DNA from: an uncultured Pseudomonadota bacterium
Lineage (GTDB): Bacteria; Myxococcota_A; Polyangia; HGW-17
NCBI GenBank assembly: GCA_938004375.1
Contig: CALKWH010000037.1
Coordinates: 1-9,594, forward strand
Direction of reading: 5' to 3'
Length of the DNA stretch: 9,594 bases
Under the pieces are notes generated by a model. It searched no databases, had not been told where the DNA came from, and saw only the letters and a list, made by a program, of their open reading frames with translations. Positions within the stretch are counted from its first letter, which is position 1. Every line of letters begins with the position of its first letter. The position numbers and the translations under genes are program-made. Below are positions 1 through 6,512 of this stretch, in pieces.

Positions 1-47
1 AACGCCCAAGTACTACACTCCTTCCTTACACCACTCTCTCCCGCTCT
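1..47. other. Probable Illumina P5/TruSeq adapter remnant at contig edge
   Basis: Positions 14-47 align without gaps to the last 34 bases of the Illumina universal (P5) adapter with 28 of 34 identities by eye. Positions 1-13 match the preceding adapter bases more weakly (7 of 13). In the truA frame this stretch reads TLLPYTTLSRS, close to TLFPYTTLFRS, the translation of the adapter. TruA-like sequence resumes immediately afterwards, at the Phe codon at 48. This part should be treated as non-genomic and trimmed. The mismatches could reflect low-quality reads at a contig end. Confidence 0.85.
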
Positions 48-662
48 TTCTCCGTCAGCCCCAACGATCTTCCCGCCGAGGCCTTCCTCAAGGGCTGCAA
101 CAGCCTGCTCCCGCCGGACGTGGCCGTGCGCGCTGTGGTCCGGGTCCCCGAGGACTTCAACCCCCGGCTCACCGCCGGCAAGATCTATCGATACACGGTC
201 CGTTGCGCCCCGGTGCGCGATCCCCTGCGCGTGAACTCGCAGTGGACGGTGTACCGGCAGCTCGACGTCGACGCCATGCGCCAGGCGGCCTTGATTCTGG
301 TGGGGACGCATGACTTCTCCGCCTTCCAGGCGGCCGACTGCGGACGGGAGAACGCGGTGCGCACGGTGCATCGCCTGGAGCTCGTCCGGCGTGGTGCGCG
401 CCTCGAGTTGATCGTCGCTGGCACCGCCTTCCTCAAGAACATGGTGCGGATCATCGCCGGCACCCTGGTCGAGGTCGGCACAGGGCGCTTTTCACCCGCC
501 GACGTCTCTGCTATCCTGCGCTCGCGTGATCGGACACGGGCCGGCATGACGGCGCCCGCCGCCGGGCTGTGCCTGATGAACGTCTTCTACCCCGGGGATT
601 CCGGTGGCGTTTGCCTGCACGAAGGATCCTGGCCCGTTTGGGAGGATGATGACGAAACCTGA
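48..662 (+). CDS. truA: tRNA pseudouridine synthase A, 5'-truncated
   Basis: TruA isomerises uridines 38-40 of the tRNA anticodon arm to pseudouridine in the cytoplasm. About 204 residues are visible against a usual 250-270. The missing N-terminus includes the R-T-D-x-G-V-H catalytic Asp motif, which would lie just upstream. Visible family features are an N-x-x-LP-x-D-V-AV segment followed by V-x-x-V-P-E-D-F-x-x-R (nt ~93-165), K-I-Y-R-Y (nt ~180), HDFSAF (nt ~309), FLKNMVRIIAGTLVEVGTGR (nt ~429-488) and the C-terminal AAGLCLMNVFYP. The GTG at 120 is internal and is not the real start. The gene is cut at the window edge by adapter sequence, so truncation is an assembly effect and not gene decay. 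The stop TGA (660-662) overlaps the next gene. The call is secure from motifs and order. Confidence 0.93.
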   Translation, partial: FSVSPNDLPAEAFLKGCNSLLPPDVAVRAVVRVPEDFNPRLTAGKIYRYTVRCAPVRDPLRVNSQWTVYRQLDVDAMRQAALILVGTHDFSAFQAADCGRENAVRTVHRLELVRRGARLELIVAGTAFLKNMVRIIAGTLVEVGTGRFSPADVSAILRSRDRTRAGMTAPAAGLCLMNVFYPGDSGGVCLHEGSWPVWEDDDET

Positions 663-1233
663 CGAACCCACCCCGGAAAAAGCCGGCAGCACTGAAGCGA
701 CGACGTCTGTCGCGGCGGCGGCGGCGCCTGTCACAGAGGCTTCCGTCGCAGAGGGTTCACCCGTCGAGGACGTGGGAGCCGATCTTCCGGGGCGGGGACC
801 GACCGGGCGCCGGATCTTCGTCCAACTTCACAAGGGGGCGATCGTCTTCTTCGCCGTGTTCGGCGCCTACCTGATCTCCATATACTTCGATCTGTGGGTC
901 AACATGGGCTTCACGCTCCTGCTCGATCGCGCACCGGCCTTCTTCATGAAGTTCGTCGCTGTCCCATTGGCCCTGGAGGCGGGAATGGGCCTCGCCGGGC
1001 TCGTCGTCTTGTACCTCGTCGGGCGCTTTGTGGAGCTGGCCCTCTGGTCCACTCTGATCTCTTTCTGGTTGGGGCTGCATCTGGTCGACGGGCTCATGAA
1101 GTGGCTGCTCGGGCAGTTCGAGTGGGGATACGGGGAACCGCGGGTGCTTCTGCTTCGCCTGCCCGGCCTGGCGCTTTTCTTTCTGATCAGCGTACGCCTG
1201 TTTCGGATCGCGCTGAAAAGGGAACCCTCGTGA
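646..1233 (+). CDS. Small multi-pass membrane protein, function unknown
   Basis: I do not recognise this protein. With a start at 646 it has 195 residues. Residues 1-55 are hydrophilic and rich in Ala, Glu, Thr and Pro, probably a disordered cytoplasmic tail. Hydrophobic segments follow at about 64-82, 105-125, 130-150 and 168-186, suggesting three or four inner-membrane helices, and the C-terminus is basic (RIALKREPS). The start is uncertain. ATG codons at 646 and 649 sit almost on a GGGAGG (640-645), which is closer than normal for a ribosome binding site. An in-frame GTG at 604 has GGGGA five bases upstream but would add an unlikely N-terminus inside truA. The gene overlaps the end of truA and lies one base before the lipoprotein gene, so the three are probably translated from one transcript. 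Confidence 0.75.
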   Translation: MMTKPDEPTPEKAGSTEATTSVAAAAAPVTEASVAEGSPVEDVGADLPGRGPTGRRIFVQLHKGAIVFFAVFGAYLISIYFDLWVNMGFTLLLDRAPAFFMKFVAVPLALEAGMGLAGLVVLYLVGRFVELALWSTLISFWLGLHLVDGLMKWLLGQFEWGYGEPRVLLLRLPGLALFFLISVRLFRIALKREPS

Positions 1234-1234
1234 G

Positions 1235-3220
1235 ATGTCACCCAGGCGAATCACTTTCCTGCTGTTGCAGCTGTTCGTCGCGTCCTGCGCCGCCCCCCCC
1301 CCCTACGACGATCCCTGGTCACCCGGTGGCCTGACCCTGTTCGTGCCGGAGGCCCGCGAGGCCCTCGCCGCGCGCCTGGAGACCGCGCCCTGGCCCGTCT
1401 TCGGCAAGGCTCGCGCCGTGGCCCTGCTCACCGATTGGGTCCGCCAACGGGGCGTGCGGTCGCCCCTCCCGTTCTTCCAGCGCCTCGCGCCCGAACTGAC
1501 CATCGAGGCCCGCCGCGCCCTCTGGCTCCAGGTGCTGGCCGGCTACCCCGGCGAACGCCCCCTGCCGCCCCGTGAGGATCCCGTGGCCGCCTGGCTGCTG
1601 CGGGATCTGGCGAAGCTCGCTAAGGACGATCCGTCGCTCCGGCGCGAGCTCGTGCGGACCATGCACGGCATGATCGAACGGCTGGGGACCATCGCCGATC
1701 CGCGTCACCAGGTGCGCTCGGCCATTGCCGACCTGCTGGCGGAGCTTCCCCACGACGCGTTGGTCGCCGACCTCTACCGACACCTGCTCGAGCCGCGGAC
1801 CCCCGGCGTGGTGCGCGCCCGGGCCATGCTCTCCCTGGGCGTCGGCGGTTTCGATGATCCCGCGCTTCTGCCGATGCTGCTCGACGGACTCCACCGGGTC
1901 CAGGACCACGTCAACCTCGCGCCGTTCGCCCTCGCGAGCCTCTCCGGGACCCGCGGAGAAGCCCGGATCATCCTCGTGGCTCTCGTCGAGCGGACGTTGG
2001 TCTTGGGTCGCGCGCCGGTGGAAGGACTGCTCCTGCCCCCCGCAGCGGCGCCCCACTGGGACGCCTTGCGCGAGGCCTTGGAGGAATGGGAGAGCGCCCC
2101 GGCCGCCCTGCAGGATCCCACGCTGATGCCGCGCACGTTTGCCCGCCTCCTCGCCGCTTTGGGCGCCGAGGAGGCCCTTCGAAGGTTGCTCGTCGAGCGG
2201 TTCAATCTGGCCGGACGTCCCCCCGAGTTCCAGCCCGACGAAACCTTCCACGCGGTGCGCGAGCTCCTCCTCGCCGGCCTGCCGCCCTCCCGCGGCCTGC
2301 CTGCGGAGGAGGCGGCCGGGATCGGGTTCGGGGACGAGCTGGCTTCCCGGGCCCTCGCGGTCGCCCGCGCCACCCGGACCTGCCGCCCTGAGGTCCTCGA
2401 GCTCCTGCTCGGAGCGCGCGCCTCGGCTGTCGTCCGGCTGACCACCCTGGACTGGATCGCCCAGTTCCGGGACGCTGCGCTCAAGGCCGCGCTCGCCAAG
2501 CCGGACACGGCCCGGGAGCTCACCGAAGCGTGGAACGCCCAGGAGTCCGAGGAGGGGCAGTGGCGTGGGACCGCCCGCTTCTGGATGCCCCTGGTGCGGG
2601 TGCCCGGGGAGGGCAAGAAGGCCGTCTGCGACGAGGAGGACGCGTTCGAGGGGATGAGCCCGGACGAGTGGCTCCGAGCCCGGATCGAGCGCACGCTTTG
2701 GATCTGCGGCGCCCCGGGAAGGGAAACGCCGGTCCAGCCGGGACCTACCACTCCCATCGCCGAGTGGGAGCGGGCCTGGGACGCCGCCCGGGAGAGCGCC
2801 CGGGCCGCCCGCAGCGCGGCCTGTCTGCGCTCCCGGCTCGACGCGCTGGCCGCCTGGGAGCGAAGGGTGCTCTCCGGGTGCGCCGGCTTCGACTGTCTCT
2901 GGGACCGCCTGGCCAAAGAGGGCGTCGATTGGCCCGAGGACGCCGTGGAGAAGGCGTTTTCCCGGCTCACGTCCAGGCTGGATGGGGACGTGGCCGGGAC
3001 GTTGCCCCAGCGCCTGCAGCGCCTCCCGCGGGAGCTCGCCGTGCAGGCGCTCGAGTGGTTCGAGCCCCGTTTGTCCCCGGTCGTGCGGGTGGCGATCCGC
3101 GACGCCTTCCGGTCCGAGACCTGTCTGCAGGATCCCGCCTGCCTGCCCGTCCTGTTGCACGCGGTAGGCCTCGCCAACCGCCAGGAGGTGCGAAGTGAAC
3201 CCATCCCGACACGTGAGTGA
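1235..3220 (+). CDS. Large lipoprotein with HEAT-like helical repeats
   Basis: The 661-residue product begins with a lipoprotein signal peptide: basic MSPRR, hydrophobic residues 6-15, then lipobox V-A-S-C with Cys18 as the expected lipidated residue. It is therefore probably exported and anchored in a membrane facing the periplasm. The mature protein is rich in Leu, Ala, Arg and Trp and mostly helical in character. Residues around 150-250 (for example AIADLLAEL and ARAMLSLGVGGFDDPALLPMLL) have the look of HEAT or Armadillo-type repeats, which usually serve as protein-binding scaffolds. No catalytic motif was seen. The ATG follows the upstream stop by one base (TGAGATG), and the C-terminus overlaps the AMMECR1 gene by 26 bp. 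An 11-C run lies at codons 20-23 just after the lipobox. The name and partner are unknown, and the HEAT assignment is by eye only. Confidence 0.8.
   Translation: MSPRRITFLLLQLFVASCAAPPPYDDPWSPGGLTLFVPEAREALAARLETAPWPVFGKARAVALLTDWVRQRGVRSPLPFFQRLAPELTIEARRALWLQVLAGYPGERPLPPREDPVAAWLLRDLAKLAKDDPSLRRELVRTMHGMIERLGTIADPRHQVRSAIADLLAELPHDALVADLYRHLLEPRTPGVVRARAMLSLGVGGFDDPALLPMLLDGLHRVQDHVNLAPFALASLSGTRGEARIILVALVERTLVLGRAPVEGLLLPPAAAPHWDALREALEEWESAPAALQDPTLMPRTFARLLAALGAEEALRRLLVERFNLAGRPPEFQPDETFHAVRELLLAGLPPSRGLPAEEAAGIGFGDELASRALAVARATRTCRPEVLELLLGARASAVVRLTTLDWIAQFRDAALKAALAKPDTARELTEAWNAQESEEGQWRGTARFWMPLVRVPGEGKKAVCDEEDAFEGMSPDEWLRARIERTLWICGAPGRETPVQPGPTTPIAEWERAWDAARESARAARSAACLRSRLDALAAWERRVLSGCAGFDCLWDRLAKEGVDWPEDAVEKAFSRLTSRLDGDVAGTLPQRLQRLPRELAVQALEWFEPRLSPVVRVAIRDAFRSETCLQDPACLPVLLHAVGLANRQEVRSEPIPTRE
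1293..1303 (+). repeat. Poly-C tract of 11 inside a lipoprotein gene
   Basis: Eleven consecutive C residues encode part of Ala-Pro-Pro-Pro immediately after the lipobox Cys. A gain or loss of one C would frameshift the whole mature protein. It is either a slippage (phase-variation) site or a place where the assembly could have a length error. Confidence 0.95.
3183..3188 (+). promoter_or_regulatory. Shine-Dalgarno AGGAGG for the AMMECR1 gene
   Basis: A perfect AGGAGG lies six bases before the GTG at 3195, inside the end of the upstream lipoprotein gene. It decides the start, because the site gives normal spacing to GTG3195 and no competing ATG is nearby in that frame. Confidence 0.8.
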
Positions 3221-3746
3221 TGAGGCCGCGCGCAGGCTGGTGCAGCTGGCCCGTGACACCGTGACCGCGCTCGTGACGCGCCGGCCGCCCCCCGCGCCCG
3301 ACACCTCGGATCCCGAGTTGGCCTTTCCGGCGGGCGCCTTCGTCACCATCAAACTGAACGGTCGCCTGCGCGGCTGCATCGGCAACTTCGAACCCGCGCC
3401 CCTGGCCGTCATGATCGCCGACATGGCCCGCGCGGCGGCCTTCGAGGACCCGCGCTTTCCGCCGGTGGTCGAGGCCGAGCTCCCCCGGCTCCACTTCGAT
3501 ATCTCCATTCTGGGGCCGCGCTTTCCCATCACCCCCGAGGAGGTGGTCGTGGGCGTACACGGCCTCTTCATCACGCGGGGCCGGCGCCGCGGCGTGCTGT
3601 TGCCCCAGGTGCCCGTGGAGTGGGGCTGGGACCGGCTCACCTACCTGGACGAGCTCTGCCTGAAGGCCGGGATCCCCGAGGGTTCCTGGCAGCTCCCCGA
3701 CACGAAGCTCGAAGCCTTCACCGCCCAGGTGATCGAGGAAGCGTGA
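3195..3746 (+). CDS. AMMECR1-domain protein (AmmeMemoRadiSam system protein A type)
   Basis: The 183-residue cytoplasmic protein (no signal, no membrane segment) carries the AMMECR1 hallmark L-R-G-C-I-G at residues 58-63. Other family-typical segments are A-F-E-D-P-R-F at 82-88, V-G-V-H-G-L at 119-124, G-V-L-L-P-Q-V-P at 133-140, and K-A-G-I-P with a conserved Trp at 157-165. Length is normal for the family. The biochemical function of AMMECR1 proteins is not settled. In many bacteria they are encoded with a Memo-like protein and a radical SAM enzyme, and neither is visible here. The start is GTG with a strong ribosome binding site. The gene overlaps the upstream lipoprotein gene by 26 bp and ends the plus-strand operon. 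Family assignment is strong; the role is unknown. Confidence 0.93.
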   Translation: MNPSRHVSDEAARRLVQLARDTVTALVTRRPPPAPDTSDPELAFPAGAFVTIKLNGRLRGCIGNFEPAPLAVMIADMARAAAFEDPRFPPVVEAELPRLHFDISILGPRFPITPEEVVVGVHGLFITRGRRRGVLLPQVPVEWGWDRLTYLDELCLKAGIPEGSWQLPDTKLEAFTAQVIEEA

Positions 3747-3916
3747 TGCCGCTGATCATGGTCAATCATTCCGTCTGAAACCATTTCAACTTCAAGCTGA
3801 CCCCCTGTAGACCGCCGAGTTGCGCCGACCGTCCCCGGTCGGACAACTCCGCAGGCTACGGGGGGATCAAAATATTGATTTGATTGTAGTTACAGGGAAG
3901 AAGGTGACGGGGGGAG
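3747..3916. other. Convergent intergenic region, no gene
   Basis: These 170 bp separate two convergent genes. AT content is higher than in the flanking genes, especially at 3865-3895. It contains a small TGAAA/TTTCA hairpin (3776-3788), a stretch reading CAACTTCAAGCTGACCCC that resembles insertion-sequence ends, and a stronger hairpin at 3817-3849. No coding region is credible. Confidence 0.7.
3817..3849. terminator. Hairpin between convergent genes, possible terminator
   Basis: CCGACCG (3825-3831) and CGGTCGG (3836-3842) form a perfect 7-bp stem with a TCCC loop. The stem is extended by GAGTTG (3817-3822) pairing with CAACTC (3844-3849) across a small 2/1 internal loop. The position between two convergent stops suits a bidirectional terminator, but no T-tract follows on either side, so intrinsic termination is uncertain. 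Confidence 0.4.
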
Positions 3917-4966
3917 TTACTTGCCGGTGCAGCCCATCATCGGGTCGCAGGTCTGACCGGCGCTGCAGCAACTACAGCCGCTGCCGAGGAAGGAGGAGCA
4001 GCAGCAGATGTTGGCGCCGCAGTCGACGCCGCATTCGCCGCAGTTGTGCGGGTCGACGGCGGTCAGGCCCATCAGGTCACCCGAAACGGTGATGGCGCAA
4101 CCGTTTGCACAACACTCCTCGGTGCAAGTGGACATGCCGGGCATGAAGCCGCAGTCGAACTCGCCGCGGCAGACCTGGCCCGAAGTGCCGCAGGTGCAGT
4201 CGCCGTTCGAGCAGCCGTTGCCGGTGCCGCAGTTGTTGCCGCACTCGCCGCAGTTCGACGTGTCGGTGACTAGGTTGGCGCAATAGTTGCCGCAGCAGCT
4301 TTCTCCGAAGCCGCAGGCCGTACCTCCACACATGCACTGGCCGCCCGAGCAGGTCAGGCCCACGCCGCAGGCGTTGCCGCAGGAGCCGCAGTTGTAAACG
4401 TCGCTGGTGGTGTCCTTGCAGGAGTTCGAGCAACAGGTGCGGCCGCCCGAGCACTCGGCGCCGGAGCCGCAGGCGCACTGTCCGTTGAGGCAGGCGTTGG
4501 CGCCGGTGGAGGAGCAGGCGCGCCCGCAGGCGCCGCAATTCAGCATGTCGGTGCTGGTGGAGCGGCACGCGAACACGCCGCCGCCGACGTCACAGCAGGT
4601 CTGGTTGGCCTGGCAGGGGGCGCCGATGGCCGCGCAGGCGTCGACGCACTGGCCGTTGGTGCAGGTGCCGCTGCAGAAGTTGCCAACTGCGCCGCAGTTG
4701 TTCGGATCGGTGAACAGATCGATGCAGCCGCCGGAGTAGCACACCTTCGGACTCGCACAGGGGCACGGGGAGGCGCAGGTGCTGTGCTCGTCGGTGCTGC
4801 CGATGCAGACCTTGGGCGCGTTGCAGTAGGAGGAACAGGGCCCCGTGGTGTTGTTGATGTTGTTGTCGTTGTTGACGTTGTTGGTGTTGTTGTTCTCGCT
4901 CTTTTTGCTCGAGGCGCAACCGACGACCAGAAGAACCATCGTGATCAGCAATCCAAGGTGTTTCAT
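3917..4966 (-). CDS. Cysteine-rich lipoprotein with repeated NCG-x-CG units
   Basis: The chosen ATG (4966) gives 349 residues, a lipoprotein signal (MKHLGLLITM then lipobox V-V-G-C with Cys17) and an AGGAGG nine bases upstream. A longer reading from 5020 would bury the signal. After the anchor comes an Asn-rich linker (residues ~25-39), then a domain with 60 cysteines by my count (61 with the lipobox). Five units share D-x-x-N-C-G-x-x-G-x-x-C, often followed by N/S-G-x-C-x-C-G. Such proteins are frequent in Myxococcota genomes, usually without known function. Disulphide-stabilised surface repeats are likely; metal binding is possible but unsupported. Codons are GC-rich like the neighbours. 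The gene has the same strand as the TolB-like gene 156 bp upstream but probably its own promoter. Confidence 0.88.
   Translation of the reverse strand: MKHLGLLITMVLLVVGCASSKKSENNNTNNVNNDNNINNTTGPCSSYCNAPKVCIGSTDEHSTCASPCPCASPKVCYSGGCIDLFTDPNNCGAVGNFCSGTCTNGQCVDACAAIGAPCQANQTCCDVGGGVFACRSTSTDMLNCGACGRACSSTGANACLNGQCACGSGAECSGGRTCCSNSCKDTTSDVYNCGSCGNACGVGLTCSGGQCMCGGTACGFGESCCGNYCANLVTDTSNCGECGNNCGTGNGCSNGDCTCGTSGQVCRGEFDCGFMPGMSTCTEECCANGCAITVSGDLMGLTAVDPHNCGECGVDCGANICCCSSFLGSGCSCCSAGQTCDPMMGCTGK
4847..4894 (-). repeat. Nine-base NNx repeat encoding an Asn-rich linker
   Basis: On the minus strand this is a degenerate tandem repeat of AAC-AAC plus one variable codon (period 9 bp). It encodes Asn pairs separated by Thr, Val, Asp and Ile. 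It links the lipidated N-terminus to the Cys-rich domain. The same repeat type occurs at 9520-9594. Confidence 0.85.
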
Positions 4967-4975
4967 GGGGGACTC

Positions 4976-4981
4976 CCTCCT
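4976..4981 (-). promoter_or_regulatory. Shine-Dalgarno AGGAGG for the Cys-rich lipoprotein
   Basis: CCTCCT on the plus strand reads AGGAGG on the minus strand, nine bases before the ATG at 4966 and within a longer AAAGGAGGGAG. It supports start 4966 over the upstream in-frame ATG at 5020, which lacks a comparable site. Confidence 0.75.
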
Positions 4982-4986
4982 TTGGT

Positions 4987-5030
4987 AGAAAATTTGTACC
5001 ACAAGAATACCGTGGGACAAGAAATTTTCT
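4987..5030. repeat. Palindrome spanning the candidate promoter
   Basis: AGAAAATTT (4987-4995) and AAATTTTCT (5022-5030) are exact 9-bp inverted repeats, with an inner CCAC (4999-5002) and GTGG (5012-5015). The arms overlap or flank the proposed -10 and -35 elements. It could be an operator, or a hairpin ending the TolB-like transcript. Confidence 0.6.
4993..5020 (-). promoter_or_regulatory. Candidate sigma70-like promoter of the Cys-rich lipoprotein
   Basis: On the minus strand TTGTCC (5020-5015) and TACAAA (4998-4993) are separated by 16 bp, each matching four of six consensus bases. The local AT-rich composition stands out from the GC-rich surroundings. The predicted transcript would have a short leader carrying the ribosome binding site. 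A palindrome (4987-5030) encloses it. This is judged by eye, and deltaproteobacterial promoters often deviate. Confidence 0.35.
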
Positions 5031-5122
5031 GGGAAATCTTTGCCGCCCGCGAGTTGAGAACGCTTGTTATTTGATGCGTCGGGTCAAAGCCTGCAGGCAC
5101 AGGAGAATTTCCACGTTCGAGC

Positions 5123-6487
5123 TCAGGGGAGGGCGGGTTCCCAGGCGGGCATGGCGGCCTTGCCCCGGTACAGAAGGGCCGAGGCGCCGCCCACGAGCGG
5201 GCTGATGTAGATCCCGGCAGGACTCGTGCCGCTGCCGTGGGACTCGTAGGCGATGAGGTTGCAGTGCGGGCTCCAGGTGGGGTTCTCGGCGTCCGGCGCG
5301 TCGCCGGGGGTGACCTGCCAGCCCTGGGAGGTGGTCATGTTGTAGACGTAGATCACACTCTGGTTGCCCACGAGCTGGGTGAAGGCCAGATACTCGCGGT
5401 CCTCGGATTTGCACCAGCGGGGGGTGAACGTGCGGTGCGGGGTGACGAGCAGCACGCGCTGCTCGCTGCCGTCGGCGTTCATGACGTGGATCTGCGCGCG
5501 TCCGTTGCGGGCCGAGACGAAGGCGACGCGGCGGCCGTCGGGGGAGAACGCCGCGCTCGTGTCGATGTCGTGGTGGGTCGTCAGTTGCCGCGCGATCCGC
5601 CACTTGCGGGTGGTCTCGTAGTCGGCCGTGAGCAGGAAGAGGTCCGGGCTGCCCGCGTGGTCCATGGTGAGCGCGATGTGCCGGCCGTCGGGGGAGAAGG
5701 TGGGCGAGTGGTTCATGCCGACCTGGGCGCTGATGCGGTGCGGCGGACGGGAGAGATCCGACGGCACGAGGTACAGATCCTGGTTGTTCCGGATATGCGA
5801 GGTGAACAGCAGGTACTTGCGGTCCGGCGACCAGACCGGGCCCTTGTTCATGGATGCGTCGAAGCCGGTCAGGATGCCCCGCTCCGCGAGGTTCTCGGCG
5901 TTGGCCGCGTCGACGGTGAGCAAGCGGATCACGCTGCGGCCGGGGCCCTGCTTCTGGACATAGGCCATGCGGGTGCCGAAGGCGGAGAACCGGCGCTTCA
6001 GGATGAACTTCATGATGTCGTTGCTCAGCCCGTCGATCAGGCGTCCCTGGCCCAGAGCGTCGAGCTTCGCGGGGAGCTCGACGGTGGCGCTCCAGAGCTC
6101 GGCCCGGCGGACGCCGTGGGGCGGCGTGCGCTCGGCCAGTTTCACCGTCAGGGACAGCCCGTCGGGCTTCTCGACGGCATCGAAGGAGAGCGCGGTCCAG
6201 CGCGGGATCTGGTCCTCGGGTTTGTTGGCGGGTTCGGCCTTGGGCGCGAACTTCTCCTGGAGCGAAAACATCGCCGTCAACTTGAGGTTCCCGCGGACCC
6301 TCTGCAGGTGGGGTTCGATGCGCGGGCGGGTCTTGTCGGTGCCCTTGTTCTCGAGGACCATGTAGTGCGGGGGCGGCGGAGGGCAGAAGCAGAGCTGGTC
6401 CGGCGGGCAGTTGGGGATCGGGCACTGGACTGCGGCGGCGGCCGGGATCCAGAGCAAAAGAGCCAGAAAGACGGGCAGGGAACGCAT
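5123..6487 (-). CDS. TolB-like periplasmic beta-propeller protein
   Basis: The 454-residue product has a signal peptide (MRSLPVFLALLLWIPAAAA, cleavage near residue 19-20), so it is exported to the periplasm. A Cys/Pro segment (residues 22-40, four Cys then five Pro) precedes a region resembling the TolB N-terminal domain, including a F-S-A-F-G-T-R-M-A-Y-V motif at 167-177. About six TolB/PD40 propeller blades follow, with S-P-D-x-R/G at 220-223, 265-268 and 315-318 and weaker blades at about 353-384 and 400-430. TolB binds Pal and TolA in outer-membrane constriction and integrity. Start 6487 is supported by AGAAGGAG five bases upstream. It lies 25 bp after the TonB/TolA-like gene, probably in one operon. 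No pal gene follows, so it may be a paralogue with a different partner. I leave the symbol empty for that reason. Confidence 0.85.
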   Translation of the reverse strand: MRSLPVFLALLLWIPAAAAVQCPIPNCPPDQLCFCPPPPPHYMVLENKGTDKTRPRIEPHLQRVRGNLKLTAMFSLQEKFAPKAEPANKPEDQIPRWTALSFDAVEKPDGLSLTVKLAERTPPHGVRRAELWSATVELPAKLDALGQGRLIDGLSNDIMKFILKRRFSAFGTRMAYVQKQGPGRSVIRLLTVDAANAENLAERGILTGFDASMNKGPVWSPDRKYLLFTSHIRNNQDLYLVPSDLSRPPHRISAQVGMNHSPTFSPDGRHIALTMDHAGSPDLFLLTADYETTRKWRIARQLTTHHDIDTSAAFSPDGRRVAFVSARNGRAQIHVMNADGSEQRVLLVTPHRTFTPRWCKSEDREYLAFTQLVGNQSVIYVYNMTTSQGWQVTPGDAPDAENPTWSPHCNLIAYESHGSGTSPAGIYISPLVGGASALLYRGKAAMPAWEPALP

Positions 6488-6492
6488 GGTAA

Positions 6493-6500
6493 CTCCTTCT
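6493..6500 (-). promoter_or_regulatory. Shine-Dalgarno AGAAGGAG for the TolB-like gene
   Basis: CTCCTTCT on the plus strand reads AGAAGGAG on the minus strand, five bases before the ATG at 6487. It sits in the 25-bp gap after the TonB/TolA-like stop, supporting independent initiation within one transcript. Confidence 0.75.
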
Positions 6501-6512
6501 GGGGGCGGCGCC

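Noticed and set aside
120..662. GTG at 120 as the truA start
   Set aside because: TruA similarity continues upstream of it to position 48, so 120 is internal and the true start is missing from the contig.
1319..3640. 773-codon open frame on the minus strand, and a 476-codon one at 1774-3204
   Set aside because: They lie antisense to the HEAT-like lipoprotein and AMMECR1 genes, whose signal peptide, motifs and ribosome sites are convincing. The antisense products are low-complexity Arg/Gly/Pro/Ser strings, as expected from GC-rich shadows.
3917..4966. Annotation as tryptophan synthase alpha chain
   Set aside because: From memory, automated pipelines sometimes give this name to NCG-repeat proteins. 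The sequence is a Cys-rich lipoprotein with no TIM-barrel features, so the enzyme name would be wrong.
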